Part shown: positions 50,846 through 60,427 of the stretch, one piece after another | Position numbering within the stretch: position 1 is the first letter of the stretch | Layout: every line of letters begins with the position of its first letter | Assembly: GCF_012931845.1 (NCBI RefSeq) | Contig: NZ_CP051884.1 | Location: 1,488,001 to 1,552,000, forward strand | Reading direction: 5' to 3' | Origin: Cellulomonas taurus | GTDB taxonomy: Bacteria > Actinomycetota > Actinomycetes > Actinomycetales > Cellulomonadaceae | DNA: 64,000 nucleotides | Notes under the pieces: generated by a model | Told to the model about the DNA's origin: nothing | Seen by the model: the letters and a program-made list of their open reading frames with translations, nothing else | The model's database searches: none | Made by a program: the position numbers and the translations under genes

Positions 50846-52644
50846 GCGCGACCGAGGGGCAGCGCGCCCTGGGCGACACCGAGCAGCTGGGGGTGCTCGG
50901 CACCCTGCGGCGCGGGGTGCAGGTGTCGCCACAGCTGGTGCAGGGGATCGGGATCACCTTCCTGCTCGCGGTGATCGCGGCGGGCGGCAAGGTCGTCGTG
51001 CCGATCGCGGTGCAGCAGACCATCGACTCCGGTGTGCTCGCCGACGGCGGACCGGACGTCCAGCGGGTGCTGGTGCTGGTCGCCGGTGCGGCGGTGGCGC
51101 TGGTGATCGGCGGGGTGTGCTCCGCCGCGGTGAACATCCGGCTGTTCAAGGCATCCGAGGCCGGACTCGCCGCCCTGCGGGTGCGGGCGTTCCGCCATGT
51201 GCACGACCTGTCGGTGCTGACCCAGAACACCGAGCGCCGTGGCTCGTTGGTGTCCCGGGTGACCAGCGACGTCGACACCATCTCCCTGTTCGTGCAGTGG
51301 GGCGGGATCATGCTGGTGGTCTCGGTCCTGCAGGTCTTCGTGGCCACCGTGCTGATGGCGATCTACTCCTGGCAGCTGGCGCTACTGGTCTGGCTCTGCT
51401 TCCTGCCGCTGGCCGTCGCCCTGCACCCGCTGCAGAAGAAGGTGAACGCCGCGTACACCCGGGTGCGTGAGCGGGTCGGCGCCATGCTCGGCGCCGTCTC
51501 CGAGTCCGTGGTGGGCGCCGAGACGATCCGCGCCTACGGCGTGCAGCGCCGGACCCAGCGCACGATCGACTCCCGGGTCGACGACACCCGGAACGCCCAG
51601 GTGCGGGCGCAGAACACCGTGTCGCTGGTGTTCTCCTCCGGCGTGCTGGTCGCGAACCTGGTGCTGGCGATCGTGGTCGTGGTCGGCAGCTACCTCGGGA
51701 TCGGCGGATCGCTGACCGTGGGCAAGCTGCTCGCCTTCCTGTTCCTGGTGCAGCTGTTCACCGGCCCGGTGCAGCAGGCCACCGAGGTGCTGAACGAGCT
51801 GCAGAACGCGGTCGCCGGGTGGCGCCGGGTGCTCGGCATCATCGACACCCCGGTGCAGGTCCCCGACCCGGGTCCGGCCGGGGTCCCCTCGCCGCGTGGT
51901 CCGGCCGAGGTGCGCCTGGACGGGGTGCGGTTCGCCTACCCGGGTGGTCCGACCGTGCTGCACGAGGTCGATCTCGCGCTGCCCGCCGGTCGCTCGGTCG
52001 CGGTGGTGGGTGCCACCGGGTCCGGCAAGACCACCATCGCCAAGCTGGTCACCCGGCTGATGGACCCGGTGGACGGCGCGGTGCGGCTGGACGGGGTGGA
52101 CCTGCGCGAGATCCGGGCCACCGACCTGCGTCGCCGGGTGGTGATGGTGCCGCAGGAGGGCTTCCTCTTCGACGCCACGCTGGCCGAGAACCTCGCCTAC
52201 GGGCTGCGGGACGGCGCGGCGCCGGACGACGCCACCCTGCTCGCCGCCCTGGACGAGCTCGGCCTGCGCGACTGGGTGCGCGAGCTGCCCGCCGGGCTGC
52301 ACACCTCGGTGGGGCAGCGCGGCGAGTCGTTGTCGGCGGGGGAGCGGCAGTTGGTCGCCCTGGCCCGCGCCTACCTCGCCGACGCCGACCTGCTGGTGCT
52401 GGACGAGGCCACCTCGGCGGTCGACCCGGCCACCGAGGTGCGGATCGCCCGCGCCCTGGACTCGCTCACCTCCGGTCGCTCCACCATCACGATCGCGCAC
52501 CGGCTGTCCACCGCCGAGGCCGCCGACCTGGTGGTGGTGGTCGACGCCGGCCGGGTCGTCGAGTTCGGACCGCACGACACCCTGGTCGCCGCCGACGGCG
52601 TCTACGCCTCGATGCATGCCGCCTGGGTCGCCCAGACCCGCTGA
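50842..52644 (+). CDS. ABC exporter half-transporter, catalytic subunit
   Basis: The 600-residue partner has six helices and an ATPase domain with Walker [16 protein letters not shown], Walker [14 protein letters not shown] with the catalytic Glu (about residue 522) and the switch TIAHRLST with His. Its signature is [16 protein letters not shown], where LSAGE replaces LSGGQ. The changes are complementary to those of the preceding subunit, so a heterodimer would have one good and one degenerate ATP site. The ATG overlaps the previous stop (ATGA). hisI begins 23 bases after the stop but is probably transcribed separately. Confidence 0.93.
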   Translation: MSATEGQRALGDTEQLGVLGTLRRGVQVSPQLVQGIGITFLLAVIAAGGKVVVPIAVQQTIDSGVLADGGPDVQRVLVLVAGAAVALVIGGVCSAAVNIRLFKASEAGLAALRVRAFRHVHDLSVLTQNTERRGSLVSRVTSDVDTISLFVQWGGIMLVVSVLQVFVATVLMAIYSWQLALLVWLCFLPLAVALHPLQKKVNAAYTRVRERVGAMLGAVSESVVGAETIRAYGVQRRTQRTIDSRVDDTRNAQVRAQNTVSLVFSSGVLVANLVLAIVVVVGSYLGIGGSLTVGKLLAFLFLVQLFTGPVQQATEVLNELQNAVAGWRRVLGIIDTPVQVPDPGPAGVPSPRGPAEVRLDGVRFAYPGGPTVLHEVDLALPAGRSVAVVGATGSGKTTIAKLVTRLMDPVDGAVRLDGVDLREIRATDLRRRVVMVPQEGFLFDATLAENLAYGLRDGAAPDDATLLAALDELGLRDWVRELPAGLHTSVGQRGESLSAGERQLVALARAYLADADLLVLDEATSAVDPATEVRIARALDSLTSGRSTITIAHRLSTAEAADLVVVVDAGRVVEFGPHDTLVAADGVYASMHAAWVAQTR

Positions 52645-52667
52645 CCGCCCATGACAGGATCACTGCT

Positions 52668-53033
52668 GTGACTGAGACGTTGGACCCCACCATCGCTGCC
52701 CGACTCAAGCGCGACGACGCCGGACTGGTCGCCGCCGTCATCCAGCAGCACGACACCGGCGAGGTGCTCATGCTCGGCTGGATGGACGACGAGGCGCTGC
52801 GCCGCACCCTCACCGGGGGCCGCGTGGTGTTCTGGAGCCGGTCGCGGCGGGAGTACTGGCGCAAGGGGGACACCTCGGGTCACGCGCAGTACGTGCGGTC
52901 GGTCGCGCTGGACTGCGACGGTGACGCGCTGCTGGTCCGGGTCGACCAGGTCGGCGCCGCCTGCCACACCGGGACGCGCACCTGCTTCGAGGCGGGCGGC
53001 GACCTGGGCGCTGTCGTGGGGGAGCGGGCATGA
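52668..53033 (+). CDS. hisI: Phosphoribosyl-AMP cyclohydrolase
   Basis: The 121-residue enzyme opens the adenine ring of phosphoribosyl-AMP in histidine synthesis. [20 protein letters not shown] and [18 protein letters not shown] are family blocks; [15 protein letters not shown] supplies the Mg-binding Asp residues and [10 protein letters not shown] the zinc cysteines, together with the earlier Cys. Length is normal for the stand-alone HisI domain without HisE. The GTG at 52668 has CAGGAT 7 bases upstream, a variant of the leaderless box. Its stop overlaps trpE by 4 bases, tying His and Trp genes into one unit. Confidence 0.96.
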   Translation: MTETLDPTIAARLKRDDAGLVAAVIQQHDTGEVLMLGWMDDEALRRTLTGGRVVFWSRSRREYWRKGDTSGHAQYVRSVALDCDGDALLVRVDQVGAACHTGTRTCFEAGGDLGAVVGERA

Positions 53034-54589
53034 GCGGCGTCGACGCCGCCGGTCCGGTCCAGGTGCCCTGGGGTCAGACCTGGCCCGCACTGGACGAGTT
53101 CCGCGAGCTGGCCACCGAGCGGCGGGTGATCCCGGTCGTGCGCCGCCTGCTGGCCGACGACACCACGCCGGTCGGCCTGTACCGCACCCTCGCCCAGGGA
53201 CGACCCGGCACCTTCATCCTGGAATCCGCCGAGCAGGACGGCACCTGGTCGCACTGGTCGTTCGTCGGTGTGCGCTCCCGGGCCACCCTCACCGTCCGTG
53301 ACGGCCGGGCGGCCTGGCTCGGCGACGTCCCGGCCGGGGTGCCCACCGAGGGTGACGTGCTCGACGTGCTCGGTGGCACCCTGGAGGTGCTGCGCACCCC
53401 GGAGATCGCCGGCCTGCCACCGCTGACCGGCGGCCTGGTCGGCGCGCTGGGCTGGGACATCGTCCGGCACTGGGAGCCGACCCTGCCCGCGGCCGCACCC
53501 GAGGAGCTGGACGTCCCGGAGCTGTCGCTCTGCCTGGCCAGTGATCTGGCGGTCACCGATCACCGGGACGGCTCGGTGTGGCTGGTCGCCAACGCGATCA
53601 ACTTCGACGGCACCGACGAGCGGGTGGACGAGGCGCACGCGGACGCGGTGACCCGGCTGGACGCGATGCAGCAGCAGCTGCTGACCGGTGCCGCTCCGGC
53701 GGTGTCGGCGCTGGTGCCGGATGCCCCGGCCCCGGAGCTGGAGTTCCGTTCGGAGCGGGCGGAGTACCAGGACGCGGTGCGTGCCGGTCAGGTGGCGATC
53801 CGGGACGGCGAGGTGTTCCAGGTCGTGCTCTCCCAGCGCCTCGACCTCGACTGCCCGGCCGACCCGCTGGACGTCTACCGGGTGCTGCGCACGATCAACC
53901 CGAGCGCGTACATGTACTACCTCCAGTTGCAGGACGCGCACGGCGGTGACTTCGCGGTGGTCGGCTCCAGCCCGGAGACCCTGGTGAAGGTGGCCGAGCG
54001 GAAGGCCACCACCTTCCCGATCGCCGGATCGCGCCCGCGCGGGGCGACCCCGGAGGAGGACCGCCGCCTGCACGACGACCTGATGGTCGACCCCAAGGAA
54101 CGCGCCGAGCACCTGATGCTGGTCGACCTGGCCCGCAACGACCTGGTCAAGGTCTGCGTCCCGGCGACCGTCGAGGTCAGCGAGTTCATGCAGGTGCACC
54201 GCTACAGCCACATCATGCACATCTGCTCCACGGTCACCGGCGAGCTGCGTCCGCAGGCGACCGCGCTGCAAGCGCTCACGGCCACCTTCCCGGCCGGGAC
54301 CCTGTCCGGTGCACCGAAGCCGCGCGCGATCGCCCTGATCGACGAGATCGAACCCGCACGTCGCGGCATCTACGGCGGCACCGTCGGGTACTTCGACTTC
54401 GCCGGGAACATGGACATGGCGATCGCGATCCGCACCGCGCTGATCCGCAACGGCCGGGCCAGCGTGCAGGCGGGGGCCGGGGTGGTCGCGGACTCGGTGC
54501 CGGAGCTGGAGTACGAGGAGTCGCGGAACAAGGCGGCCGCCGCCGTCCGGGCGGTGCAGATCGCCGCGCAGCTGCGGCCGGTGCGATGA
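53030..54589 (+). CDS. trpE: Anthranilate synthase component I
   Basis: The 519-residue enzyme makes anthranilate from chorismate and ammonia. The N-terminal [11 protein letters not shown] is the Trp feedback-binding LLES-type motif, and the chorismate-binding domain shows [32 protein letters not shown] and [54 protein letters not shown] and [20 protein letters not shown] follow. The glutaminase partner TrpG and TrpD are not in the window, as is usual for this gene order. It overlaps hisI and the next gene by 4 bases each. Confidence 0.97.
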   Translation: MSGVDAAGPVQVPWGQTWPALDEFRELATERRVIPVVRRLLADDTTPVGLYRTLAQGRPGTFILESAEQDGTWSHWSFVGVRSRATLTVRDGRAAWLGDVPAGVPTEGDVLDVLGGTLEVLRTPEIAGLPPLTGGLVGALGWDIVRHWEPTLPAAAPEELDVPELSLCLASDLAVTDHRDGSVWLVANAINFDGTDERVDEAHADAVTRLDAMQQQLLTGAAPAVSALVPDAPAPELEFRSERAEYQDAVRAGQVAIRDGEVFQVVLSQRLDLDCPADPLDVYRVLRTINPSAYMYYLQLQDAHGGDFAVVGSSPETLVKVAERKATTFPIAGSRPRGATPEEDRRLHDDLMVDPKERAEHLMLVDLARNDLVKVCVPATVEVSEFMQVHRYSHIMHICSTVTGELRPQATALQALTATFPAGTLSGAPKPRAIALIDEIEPARRGIYGGTVGYFDFAGNMDMAIAIRTALIRNGRASVQAGAGVVADSVPELEYEESRNKAAAAVRAVQIAAQLRPVR

Positions 54590-55164
54590 ACCCCACCCGC
54601 CGCGGCCCCTGGGTCCTGCTGCTCCTGGTGCTCGCCGGGCTGTGCGGCGCCGTGACGCTGCCCGCCTGGGTCACCGCCACCGCCACCGGGCCCGTGATCG
54701 GCACGGTCGACGTCCGGGTGACCGGTGCGGCCGCCGCCCCCGGCGTGATCGGCGCGTCGCTGGTGCTGGCCGCCGCGGCGATCGCGCTCGGCCTGGTCGG
54801 CCGGATCGGACGCTGGGTGGTCTGCGTGGTGGTCGCGGCCGCCGGCGCGCTGGTGGTGGTCGGGGCCCTGGGTGCGCGCGCGGGGGCGGTGGACCGGGCG
54901 CAGCAGCGGGCAGCCGACCTCACCGGGGTCGGGGTGCTCGACGGCGACGTGACCCTCGCGCCGTGGCCCTGGGCCGCGGTCGGACTCGGCGTGCTGGTCG
55001 TGATCGCCGCGATCCTGCTGCTGCGGGCGTCGGCGCACTGGGCAGCGCCGTCGTCGCGGCACGAGCGGGCCGATCAGCAGCCGGTCACCCGCCGGAGCGA
55101 GCCGCCCGAGGACGACGAGCGGGCCACCTGGGACGCACTGGGCCGGGGCGACGACCCGACCTGA
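54586..55164 (+). CDS. Trp biosynthesis-associated membrane protein (TIGR02234-like)
   Basis: The 192-residue protein has four membrane helices (WVLLLLVLAGLCGAVTLPAW, about 50-70, 80-100 and 125-148) and a charged cytoplasmic tail. Small proteins of this type sit between trpE and trpC in many actinobacteria. The W-V-T-A-T-A-T-G-P segment after helix 1 and APWPW before helix 4 fit that family. Its function is unknown; a role in transport or enzyme anchoring has not been shown. It overlaps trpE by 4 bases. Confidence 0.88.
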   Translation: MNPTRRGPWVLLLLVLAGLCGAVTLPAWVTATATGPVIGTVDVRVTGAAAAPGVIGASLVLAAAAIALGLVGRIGRWVVCVVVAAAGALVVVGALGARAGAVDRAQQRAADLTGVGVLDGDVTLAPWPWAAVGLGVLVVIAAILLLRASAHWAAPSSRHERADQQPVTRRSEPPEDDERATWDALGRGDDPT

Positions 55165-55201
55165 CCTGAGACGCCACTGTGCGGCGAGCAGCCTGGCTGG
55201 A

Positions 55202-55236
55202 TAGCCTGTGCCGCGATTGCGGTGCAGTGACCGCAA
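55202..55236 (+). promoter_or_regulatory. Promoter and leader inverted repeat before the DUF4190 gene
   Basis: TAGCCT (55202-55207) is a likely -10 box. In the leader, TTGCGGT and ACCGCAA (55217-55223 and 55230-55236) form a perfect 7-base inverted repeat with loop GCAGTG. This suggests the DUF4190 group has its own promoter inside the trp cluster. Confidence 0.5.
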
Positions 55237-55257
55237 CCTTCCCCGCGAGGAGACGTG

Positions 55258-55692
55258 ATGTCCACCCCGAACCAGCCGCAGGACCCGTACCAGCCCGGTG
55301 ACGGCAGCACCGGCGACTCCACCCCGCAGTACGGCCAGACCCCGTCGTACGGCCAGTACGGTGCGCCCCAGGACCCGGCCGGCGGCTACCCGTCCTACCC
55401 GGGTGGCCAGGGCGGCCCGCAGACCCCGATGTACGGCTTCCCGAAGAACAACCTGGCCGTCTGGTCGCTGGTCCTCGGCATCGTCGGCCTGCTGGTCTGC
55501 GGTATCGCCGGTATCCCGGCGATCATCCTCGGCAACAACAGCAAGAAGGCCGTCGCCCGCGGTGAGGCGAACAACGGTGGCATGGCGACCGCCGGCATCG
55601 TGCTCGGCTGGATCTCCGTGGCCTGGCTGATCATCGTCGTCATCCTCGGCATCACCGGTGGCCTGGCCGGCATCCTGGGGACGAACAACTGA
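55258..55692 (+). CDS. DUF4190 domain membrane protein with a Pro/Gln/Gly/Tyr-rich N-terminus
   Basis: The 144-residue protein has about 60 residues rich in Pro, Gln, Tyr and Gly (PQYGQTPSYGQYGAPQD), then two membrane helices of the DUF4190 domain: KNNLAVWSLVLGIVGLLVCG and VLGWISVAWLIIVVILGI. They are joined by LGNNSKKAVARGEANNGGMA. KNxLAxWSLVLGI and GEANNGGMATAGIVLG are family signatures. No function is known. GAGGAG precedes the ATG. It is paralogous to the protein at 56217-56939. Confidence 0.88.
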   Translation: MSTPNQPQDPYQPGDGSTGDSTPQYGQTPSYGQYGAPQDPAGGYPSYPGGQGGPQTPMYGFPKNNLAVWSLVLGIVGLLVCGIAGIPAIILGNNSKKAVARGEANNGGMATAGIVLGWISVAWLIIVVILGITGGLAGILGTNN

Positions 55693-56147
55693 CCCCCACG
55701 GTCGACGCGCGGTCCCGGGCGACGGCTCCCACCGGAGCCGTCGCCCGGCTGCGTGCCGCCCGTGCCCCGCTGATCACGGGTGCCGTCATCGGTGCCGCCG
55801 GTCTCGCGCTGGTGCTGCGCGACCCGCACGCCTCCGGCTCCTGGGGCGTCTGCCCGCTCTACGGCCTCACCGGCTGGTACTGCCCGGCCTGCGGTGGTCT
55901 GCGCGCCACGCACGACCTGCTGGTCGGCGATCTGGCCGGGGCCTGGGCGATGAACCCGCTCTGGGTGCTGCTGGTGCCGGTGCTGGTCGGACTGTGGGGC
56001 TGGTGGGCGCTCCGACGTTGGCAGGGCCGGCCGCTCGGGTTCCGGGTGCCGGACCGCTGGCTGGTGGTCGCCCTGGTGCTGTTGCTCGGCTACGGGCTGG
56101 CGCGGAACGTGCCCGCCTGGGCGGGGTGGTTGGCGCCGCCCGGGTGA
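55689..56147 (+). CDS. DUF2752 membrane protein, probable CTG start
   Basis: The DUF2752 core is clear: GVCPLYGLTGWYCPACGGLR with the CPxCGxxR motif, then ATHDLLVGDLAGAWAMNPLW and two more helices. A hydrophobic segment, APLITGAVIGAAGLALVL, upstream looks like the first membrane helix. The only usual start codon in frame is the GTG at 55812, which would remove it. A CTG at 55689 overlaps the preceding stop as CTGA, exactly like the ATGA/GTGA junctions elsewhere, and gives 152 residues. I therefore favour CTG. The family's function is unknown; the cysteines may bind metal. Confidence 0.75.
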   Translation: MTPTVDARSRATAPTGAVARLRAARAPLITGAVIGAAGLALVLRDPHASGSWGVCPLYGLTGWYCPACGGLRATHDLLVGDLAGAWAMNPLWVLLVPVLVGLWGWWALRRWQGRPLGFRVPDRWLVVALVLLLGYGLARNVPAWAGWLAPPG

Positions 56148-56216
56148 CAGGTGACCTGCTGGGCCGGTTCAGCCGCTACGGTGTCCTGCGACCCACGGCC
56201 GAGCGCGAGGAGCAGC

Positions 56217-56939
56217 ATGTCCACCCCTGACCCGCAGGACCCGCACCGTCCCAGCGACGAGCCGGGCCAGGCCGCACCCTCGCCCTACGACCAGTGGGCC
56301 CGTGGTGAGCAGGTTCCCGGCTCCGAGAACGCACCGGCGTCCGGTGGCACGACTCCGTACCCGGCGGCCCCGCTCGGCAGCCCGGCGTACGGCCAGTCCC
56401 AGGACCCGTACGGCCAGGCCCAGACCCCGTACGGCCAGGCCCAGACCCCGTACGGCCAGCCCCAGGACCCGTACGCGCAGGCCCAGACCCCGTACGGCCA
56501 GCCCCCGGACCCGTACGCGCAGGCGCCCTACGGCCAGAGCCAGGCCTCGTACTCGCAGCAGCCCGCGACTCCGCAGCCGGGCGCGTTCCCGTCGCCCGGC
56601 GCGTACGCCCCGCCCGGTGGGTACCCCCAGTCCGGCTTCCCCGCCGGCGGGTACTACCCGCCGGTGGCGACCTACCCCAAGAACTCCCTGGCCATCTGGT
56701 CCCTGGTGCTCGGCATCATCAGCGTGGTCGGCTTCTGGGCGCTGTGCCCGTTCCTGGCCGCGATCGGGGCGGTCGTCACCGGTCATCAGGCCCGGGGCGC
56801 GGTCGGCCGTGGTCAGGCGAACAACGGCACGATGGCGACCTGGGGTCTGGTGCTCGGGTACATCGGGCTCGGTCTGGCGGCGGTGTACTTCATCTTCACC
56901 TTCACGCAGGGTTTCATCGACGGGTGGAACGGCGTCTGA
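56217..56939 (+). CDS. DUF4190 domain membrane protein with PYGQ repeats
   Basis: The 240-residue protein has a long disordered N-terminal half with repeats of the type DPYGQAQTPYGQ (about 60-110), then Pro/Gly/Tyr-rich sequence, then the DUF4190 domain: KNSLAIWSLVLGIISVVGFW and WGLVLGYIGLGLAAVYFIFT separated by TGHQARGAVGRGQANNGTMA. Repeats are also visible at DNA level (56401-56530), so their number may vary between strains. The N-terminus is probably cytoplasmic and could mediate self-association. GCGAGGAG precedes the ATG and TACGGT (56177-56182) is a likely -10 box. Confidence 0.88.
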   Translation: MSTPDPQDPHRPSDEPGQAAPSPYDQWARGEQVPGSENAPASGGTTPYPAAPLGSPAYGQSQDPYGQAQTPYGQAQTPYGQPQDPYAQAQTPYGQPPDPYAQAPYGQSQASYSQQPATPQPGAFPSPGAYAPPGGYPQSGFPAGGYYPPVATYPKNSLAIWSLVLGIISVVGFWALCPFLAAIGAVVTGHQARGAVGRGQANNGTMATWGLVLGYIGLGLAAVYFIFTFTQGFIDGWNGV

Positions 56940-57013
56940 CCACCTCGGGCGCGCCCTCGCCCGTCACCGTCGGCTAGGGTGGCGACATTCCGTCAGAAAG
57001 GTGCTGGGAGACG

Positions 57014-57328
57014 ATGGCCGGTCAGCCGCTGCGTACTGAGAACCCCCGGGGTGGCGTCGCCGCCACCGCACAGGGTCCGCGGATGGAGGCCCTGCGCCTC
57101 CCGCCGGTGGCTCCGCCCACCAACCACGGCCGCACCGTCGCGGCCTGGACGGTCACCTACGTGGTCGTCGCCGGTTTCCTGGTGGCGGCCCTGGCGATGA
57201 TCTTCTCCCTGGTCTGGTTGTTCTGGGTCGGGATGGGTGCGGCGATCGCGGGTGTGGTCGCCGGGATCGTGCTGCGGGCCGCGGGCTTCGGCCAGGGTGG
57301 CAAGCACACCCCCTCGCACCACCACTGA
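57014..57328 (+). CDS. HGxxPAAW-type small membrane protein
   Basis: The 104-residue protein has the motif [19 protein letters not shown] (HGxxxAAW) at the start of the first helix and a second helix [20 protein letters not shown]. Proteins of this type recur just before trpC in actinobacteria. A C-terminal HTPSHHH is basic/His-rich. No function is known. TAGGGT (56975-56980) is a possible -10 box, and GGGAG precedes the ATG. A terminator follows. Confidence 0.85.
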   Translation: MAGQPLRTENPRGGVAATAQGPRMEALRLPPVAPPTNHGRTVAAWTVTYVVVAGFLVAALAMIFSLVWLFWVGMGAAIAGVVAGIVLRAAGFGQGGKHTPSHHH

Positions 57329-57343
57329 GCAGCTCATCTGGTG

Positions 57344-57366
57344 GGCGGGTGGTCCGACCACCCGCC
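57344..57366 (+). terminator. Hairpin terminator between the HGxxPAAW gene and trpC
   Basis: A perfect 10-base inverted repeat GGCGGGTGGT / ACCACCCGCC with loop CCG lies 16 bases after the stop codon. A TACGAT -10 box for trpC follows at 57376-57381. Confidence 0.7.
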
Positions 57367-57411
57367 GGGCGGCTCTACGATGACCGAGCCGCCGAAGTGG
57401 GGAGACGTCCG

Positions 57412-58227
57412 ATGGCAACTGTTCTCGACGACATCGTGGCCGGGGTCCGCGAGGATCTGGCCGTGCGCCAGGCCGCGACCTCGCTGGACGAGCTGAAGGA
57501 GCGGGCCTCGCACGTCCGCGGCGCGGTCGACTGCGTGTCCCGCCTCCGGCTGGCCGACGCGGTGACCGTGATCGCGGAGGTGAAGCGGTCCAGCCCCAGC
57601 AAGGGCGCGCTGGCTACCATCACCGACCCGGCGGCACTGGCGGCCGAGTACGAGAAGGGCGGCGCGTCCGTCATCTCCGTGCTCACCGAGCAGCGCCGGT
57701 TCAACGGCAGCCTGGCCGACCTGGACAGCGTGCGTGCAGCGGTGGACATCCCGGTGCTGCGCAAGGACTTCGTGGTCACGCCGTACCAGGTCTGGGAGGC
57801 GCGGGCGCACGGCGCCGACCTGGTGCTGCTGATCGTGGCAGCGCTGGAGCAGACGGTGCTGACCTCCCTGGTGGAGCGGGTGCACTCCCTGGGCATGACC
57901 GCCCTGGTCGAGGTGCACGACTCCGAGGAGGCGATGCGCGCGATCGACGCCGGGGCCCGTGTGGTCGGCGTCAACGCCCGTGACCTCAAGACCCTGGAGG
58001 TGGACCGCGGCACCTTCGCCAAGGTCGCCCCGTCCATCCCGAGCGATGTGGTCCGGGTCGCCGAATCCGGTGTCCGTGGCCCGCACGACGTCATGGACTA
58101 CGCCCGGGCCGGTGCCGACGCGGTGCTGGTCGGCGAGGCGCTGGTCACCGACGACGCGCCCCGCCAGTCGGTGGCGGACCTGGTCGCGGCGGGTGCGCAC
58201 CCGTCGCTCCGCGCCGTCCGGCAGTAG
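57412..58227 (+). CDS. trpC: Indole-3-glycerol phosphate synthase
   Basis: The 271-residue TIM-barrel enzyme closes the indole ring in tryptophan synthesis. [15 protein letters not shown] contains the substrate-binding EVKRx[25 protein letters not shown] the catalytic lysine region, [20 protein letters not shown] the catalytic Glu, and RVAESGV the phosphate-binding end. The length and the N-terminal [18 protein letters not shown] match monofunctional TrpC. The ATG has GGGGAGA 7 bases upstream. It has its own promoter (TACGAT at 57376-57381) after a terminator, so trpCBA is probably transcribed apart from trpE. Confidence 0.97.
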   Translation: MATVLDDIVAGVREDLAVRQAATSLDELKERASHVRGAVDCVSRLRLADAVTVIAEVKRSSPSKGALATITDPAALAAEYEKGGASVISVLTEQRRFNGSLADLDSVRAAVDIPVLRKDFVVTPYQVWEARAHGADLVLLIVAALEQTVLTSLVERVHSLGMTALVEVHDSEEAMRAIDAGARVVGVNARDLKTLEVDRGTFAKVAPSIPSDVVRVAESGVRGPHDVMDYARAGADAVLVGEALVTDDAPRQSVADLVAAGAHPSLRAVRQ

Positions 58228-58256
58228 GAATGGTCGAGAGAAACCCGAGGAATACC

Positions 58257-59561
58257 GTGTCCGACGCAGCATCCGGCCGCCCCGGCACCACCCGCACCCC
58301 GGCCACCGGCCCGCTGGCGCAGCACGAGGGTCCGTACTTCGGCGAGTTCGGCGGGCGGTTCGTGCCGGAGGCGCTGGTCGCGGCGCTGGACGAGCTCGCG
58401 GACGCCTTCGCCAAGGCCAAGGCCGACCCGGCCTTCGGTGACGAGCTGAACCGCCTGCACCGCACCTACACCGGTCGGCCCAGCCCGCTGACCGAGGTGC
58501 CGCGCTTCGCCGCCCACGTCGGCGCGGGTGTCCGGGTGTTCCTCAAGCGCGAGGACCTGAACCACACCGGCTCGCACAAGATCAACAACGTGCTCGGCCA
58601 GGCCCTGCTGGTGAAGCGGATGGGCAAGACCCGGGTGATCGCGGAGACCGGTGCCGGTCAGCACGGCGTCGCCACGGCCACCGCCGCCGCCCTGCTCGGC
58701 CTGGAGTGCACCGTCTACATGGGCGCCGTCGACGCCGAGCGCCAGTCACTGAACGTGGCCCGGATGCGGCTGCTCGGCGCCGAGGTGATCCCGGTCGAGA
58801 TCGGCACCCGGACCCTCAAGGACGCGATCAACGAGGCGCTGCGCGACTGGGTCGCCAACGTCGCCACCACGCACTACCTGCTGGGCACCGCCACCGGCCC
58901 GCACCCGTTCCCGAGCATGGTCCGCGACCTGCACTCGATCATCGGCGAGGAGGCGCGCGCGCAGCTGTCGGCGGAGATCGGTCGACTGCCGGACGCCGCC
59001 GTGGCCTGCGTCGGCGGTGGGTCGAACGCGATCGGCCTGTTCAACGCGTTCCTGGACGAGCCCTCGGTGCGGCTGTTCGGCTTCGAGGCCGGCGGTGCGG
59101 GCATCTCCTCCGGCCGGCACGCGGCGCGGTTCAGCGGCGGCGCCCCGGGCGTGCTGCAGGGCACCCGCTCGTACCTGTTGCAGGACGAGGACGGACAGAC
59201 CCTGCCCAGCCACTCGGTCTCGGCCGGGCTGGACTACCCGAGTGTCGGGCCCGAGCACGCCTGGCTGCACGACACCGGTCGCGCCACCTACCTGCCGGTC
59301 ACCGACGACGAGGCGATGGAGGCGTTCCGGATCCTCTGCCACACCGAGGGGATCATCCCGGCGATCGAGTCCTCGCACGCCCTGGCCGGGGCGATCAAGC
59401 TCGGCGCCGAGGTCGCCTCGTGGCGCGAGGACGGGCAGGAGCCGGTGATCCTGGTGAACCTGTCCGGCCGTGGTGACAAGGACGTGGCGACCGCCGCCGC
59501 CTGGTTCGGTCTGGTCGAGGACAAGCACGTGGTCGACGCCGACGAGGGAGAGCAGCTGTGA
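58257..59561 (+). CDS. trpB: Tryptophan synthase beta chain
   Basis: The 434-residue PLP enzyme joins indole and serine. [16 protein letters not shown] is the usual start of the fold, [14 protein letters not shown] carries the PLP lysine (K108), [20 protein letters not shown] the carboxylate loop, and [12 protein letters not shown] the phosphate cup. NLSGRGDKD closes the active site. About 20 Pro/Thr-rich residues precede the domain. The GTG at 58257 is preceded by GAGGA and lies 29 bases after trpC. Its stop overlaps trpA by 4 bases. Confidence 0.98.
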   Translation: MSDAASGRPGTTRTPATGPLAQHEGPYFGEFGGRFVPEALVAALDELADAFAKAKADPAFGDELNRLHRTYTGRPSPLTEVPRFAAHVGAGVRVFLKREDLNHTGSHKINNVLGQALLVKRMGKTRVIAETGAGQHGVATATAAALLGLECTVYMGAVDAERQSLNVARMRLLGAEVIPVEIGTRTLKDAINEALRDWVANVATTHYLLGTATGPHPFPSMVRDLHSIIGEEARAQLSAEIGRLPDAAVACVGGGSNAIGLFNAFLDEPSVRLFGFEAGGAGISSGRHAARFSGGAPGVLQGTRSYLLQDEDGQTLPSHSVSAGLDYPSVGPEHAWLHDTGRATYLPVTDDEAMEAFRILCHTEGIIPAIESSHALAGAIKLGAEVASWREDGQEPVILVNLSGRGDKDVATAAAWFGLVEDKHVVDADEGEQL

Positions 59562-60370
59562 CGACGCCCCAGGACGTGACCACCCGGAACCGGACCGGCG
59601 CCACCCTGGACCGGCTCACGCAGGAGGGCCGTGCCGCACTGGTCGGCTACCTGCCGCTGGGCTACCCGGACCTGGCCGGATCGGTCGCCGCCGCCCGGAC
59701 CCTGGTCGACAACGGCGTGGACATCATCGAGCTCGGCCTGCCCTACTCGGACCCGGTGATGGACGGCCCGACCATCCAGCACGCCGTGGACCAGGCACTG
59801 GCCCAGGGCACCCGGGTGCGGGACGTCTTCGGCGCGGTGGAGCAGATCGCCGCGACCGGTGCGCCCACCCTGGTGATGACCTACTGGAACCCGGTGCTGC
59901 GCTACGGCGTCGACGCCTTCGCGCGCGACCTGGCGCAGGCGGGTGGTGCGGGGCTGATCACCCCGGACCTGATCCCGGACGAGGGCGCCGACTGGATCGC
60001 CGCCTCCACCGCACACGAGCTGGACCGGGTGTTCCTGGTCGCGCCGTCCTCCACCCCGGAGCGGCTGGCGATGACGGTCGCCGCCTCGGAGGGCTTCGTC
60101 TATGCCGCCTCGACCATGGGCGTGACGGGAGAGCGGACCAGCGTGGGCGCACAGGCGGGCCGGTTGGTCGACGCCACCCGTGCCGCCGGCGCCGCGCGGG
60201 TCTGCGTCGGACTGGGTGTGTCCCGACCGGAGCAGGCGGCCGACATCGCCCGCTACGCGGACGGTGTGATCGTGGGCAGCGCCTTCGTGCGCGCACTGGA
60301 CAGCGGACTGGACGAGCTGGGCCGGGTGGCGGCGGCGCTGGCCGCCGGGGTGGCCGACGCACGACTGTGA
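59558..60370 (+). CDS. trpA: Tryptophan synthase alpha chain
   Basis: The 270-residue TIM barrel cleaves indole-3-glycerol phosphate and passes indole to Trp[20 protein letters not shown] contains the catalytic Glu (ELG) and Asp (SDP), [10 protein letters not shown] and [11 protein letters not shown] follow, and [20 protein letters not shown] and VIVGSAFVR bind the phosphate. The GTG start overlaps the trpB stop (GTGA), giving coupled synthesis of the two subunits. It is the last gene of trpCBA; lgt follows with its own promoter. Confidence 0.97.
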   Translation: MTTPQDVTTRNRTGATLDRLTQEGRAALVGYLPLGYPDLAGSVAAARTLVDNGVDIIELGLPYSDPVMDGPTIQHAVDQALAQGTRVRDVFGAVEQIAATGAPTLVMTYWNPVLRYGVDAFARDLAQAGGAGLITPDLIPDEGADWIAASTAHELDRVFLVAPSSTPERLAMTVAASEGFVYAASTMGVTGERTSVGAQAGRLVDATRAAGAARVCVGLGVSRPEQAADIARYADGVIVGSAFVRALDSGLDELGRVAAALAAGVADARL

Positions 60371-60415
60371 CCTGATCGCCGTCGGACCGCCACCGAGGTC
60401 GGACCGCGCAGCGTT

Positions 60416-60421
60416 TACAGT
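60416..60421 (+). promoter_or_regulatory. Leaderless-type -10 box of lgt (TACAGT)
   Basis: TACAGT is separated from the lgt GTG by 6 bases and no ribosome site is visible. It is 46 bases after the trpA stop. Confidence 0.55.
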
Positions 60422-60427
60422 CCTCGG

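Noticed and set aside
56302..57039. 245-codon Arg/Pro-rich frame overlapping the DUF4190 gene
   Set aside because: It is a frame-shifted reading of the PYGQ repeat region with no ribosome site and no recognisable domain.
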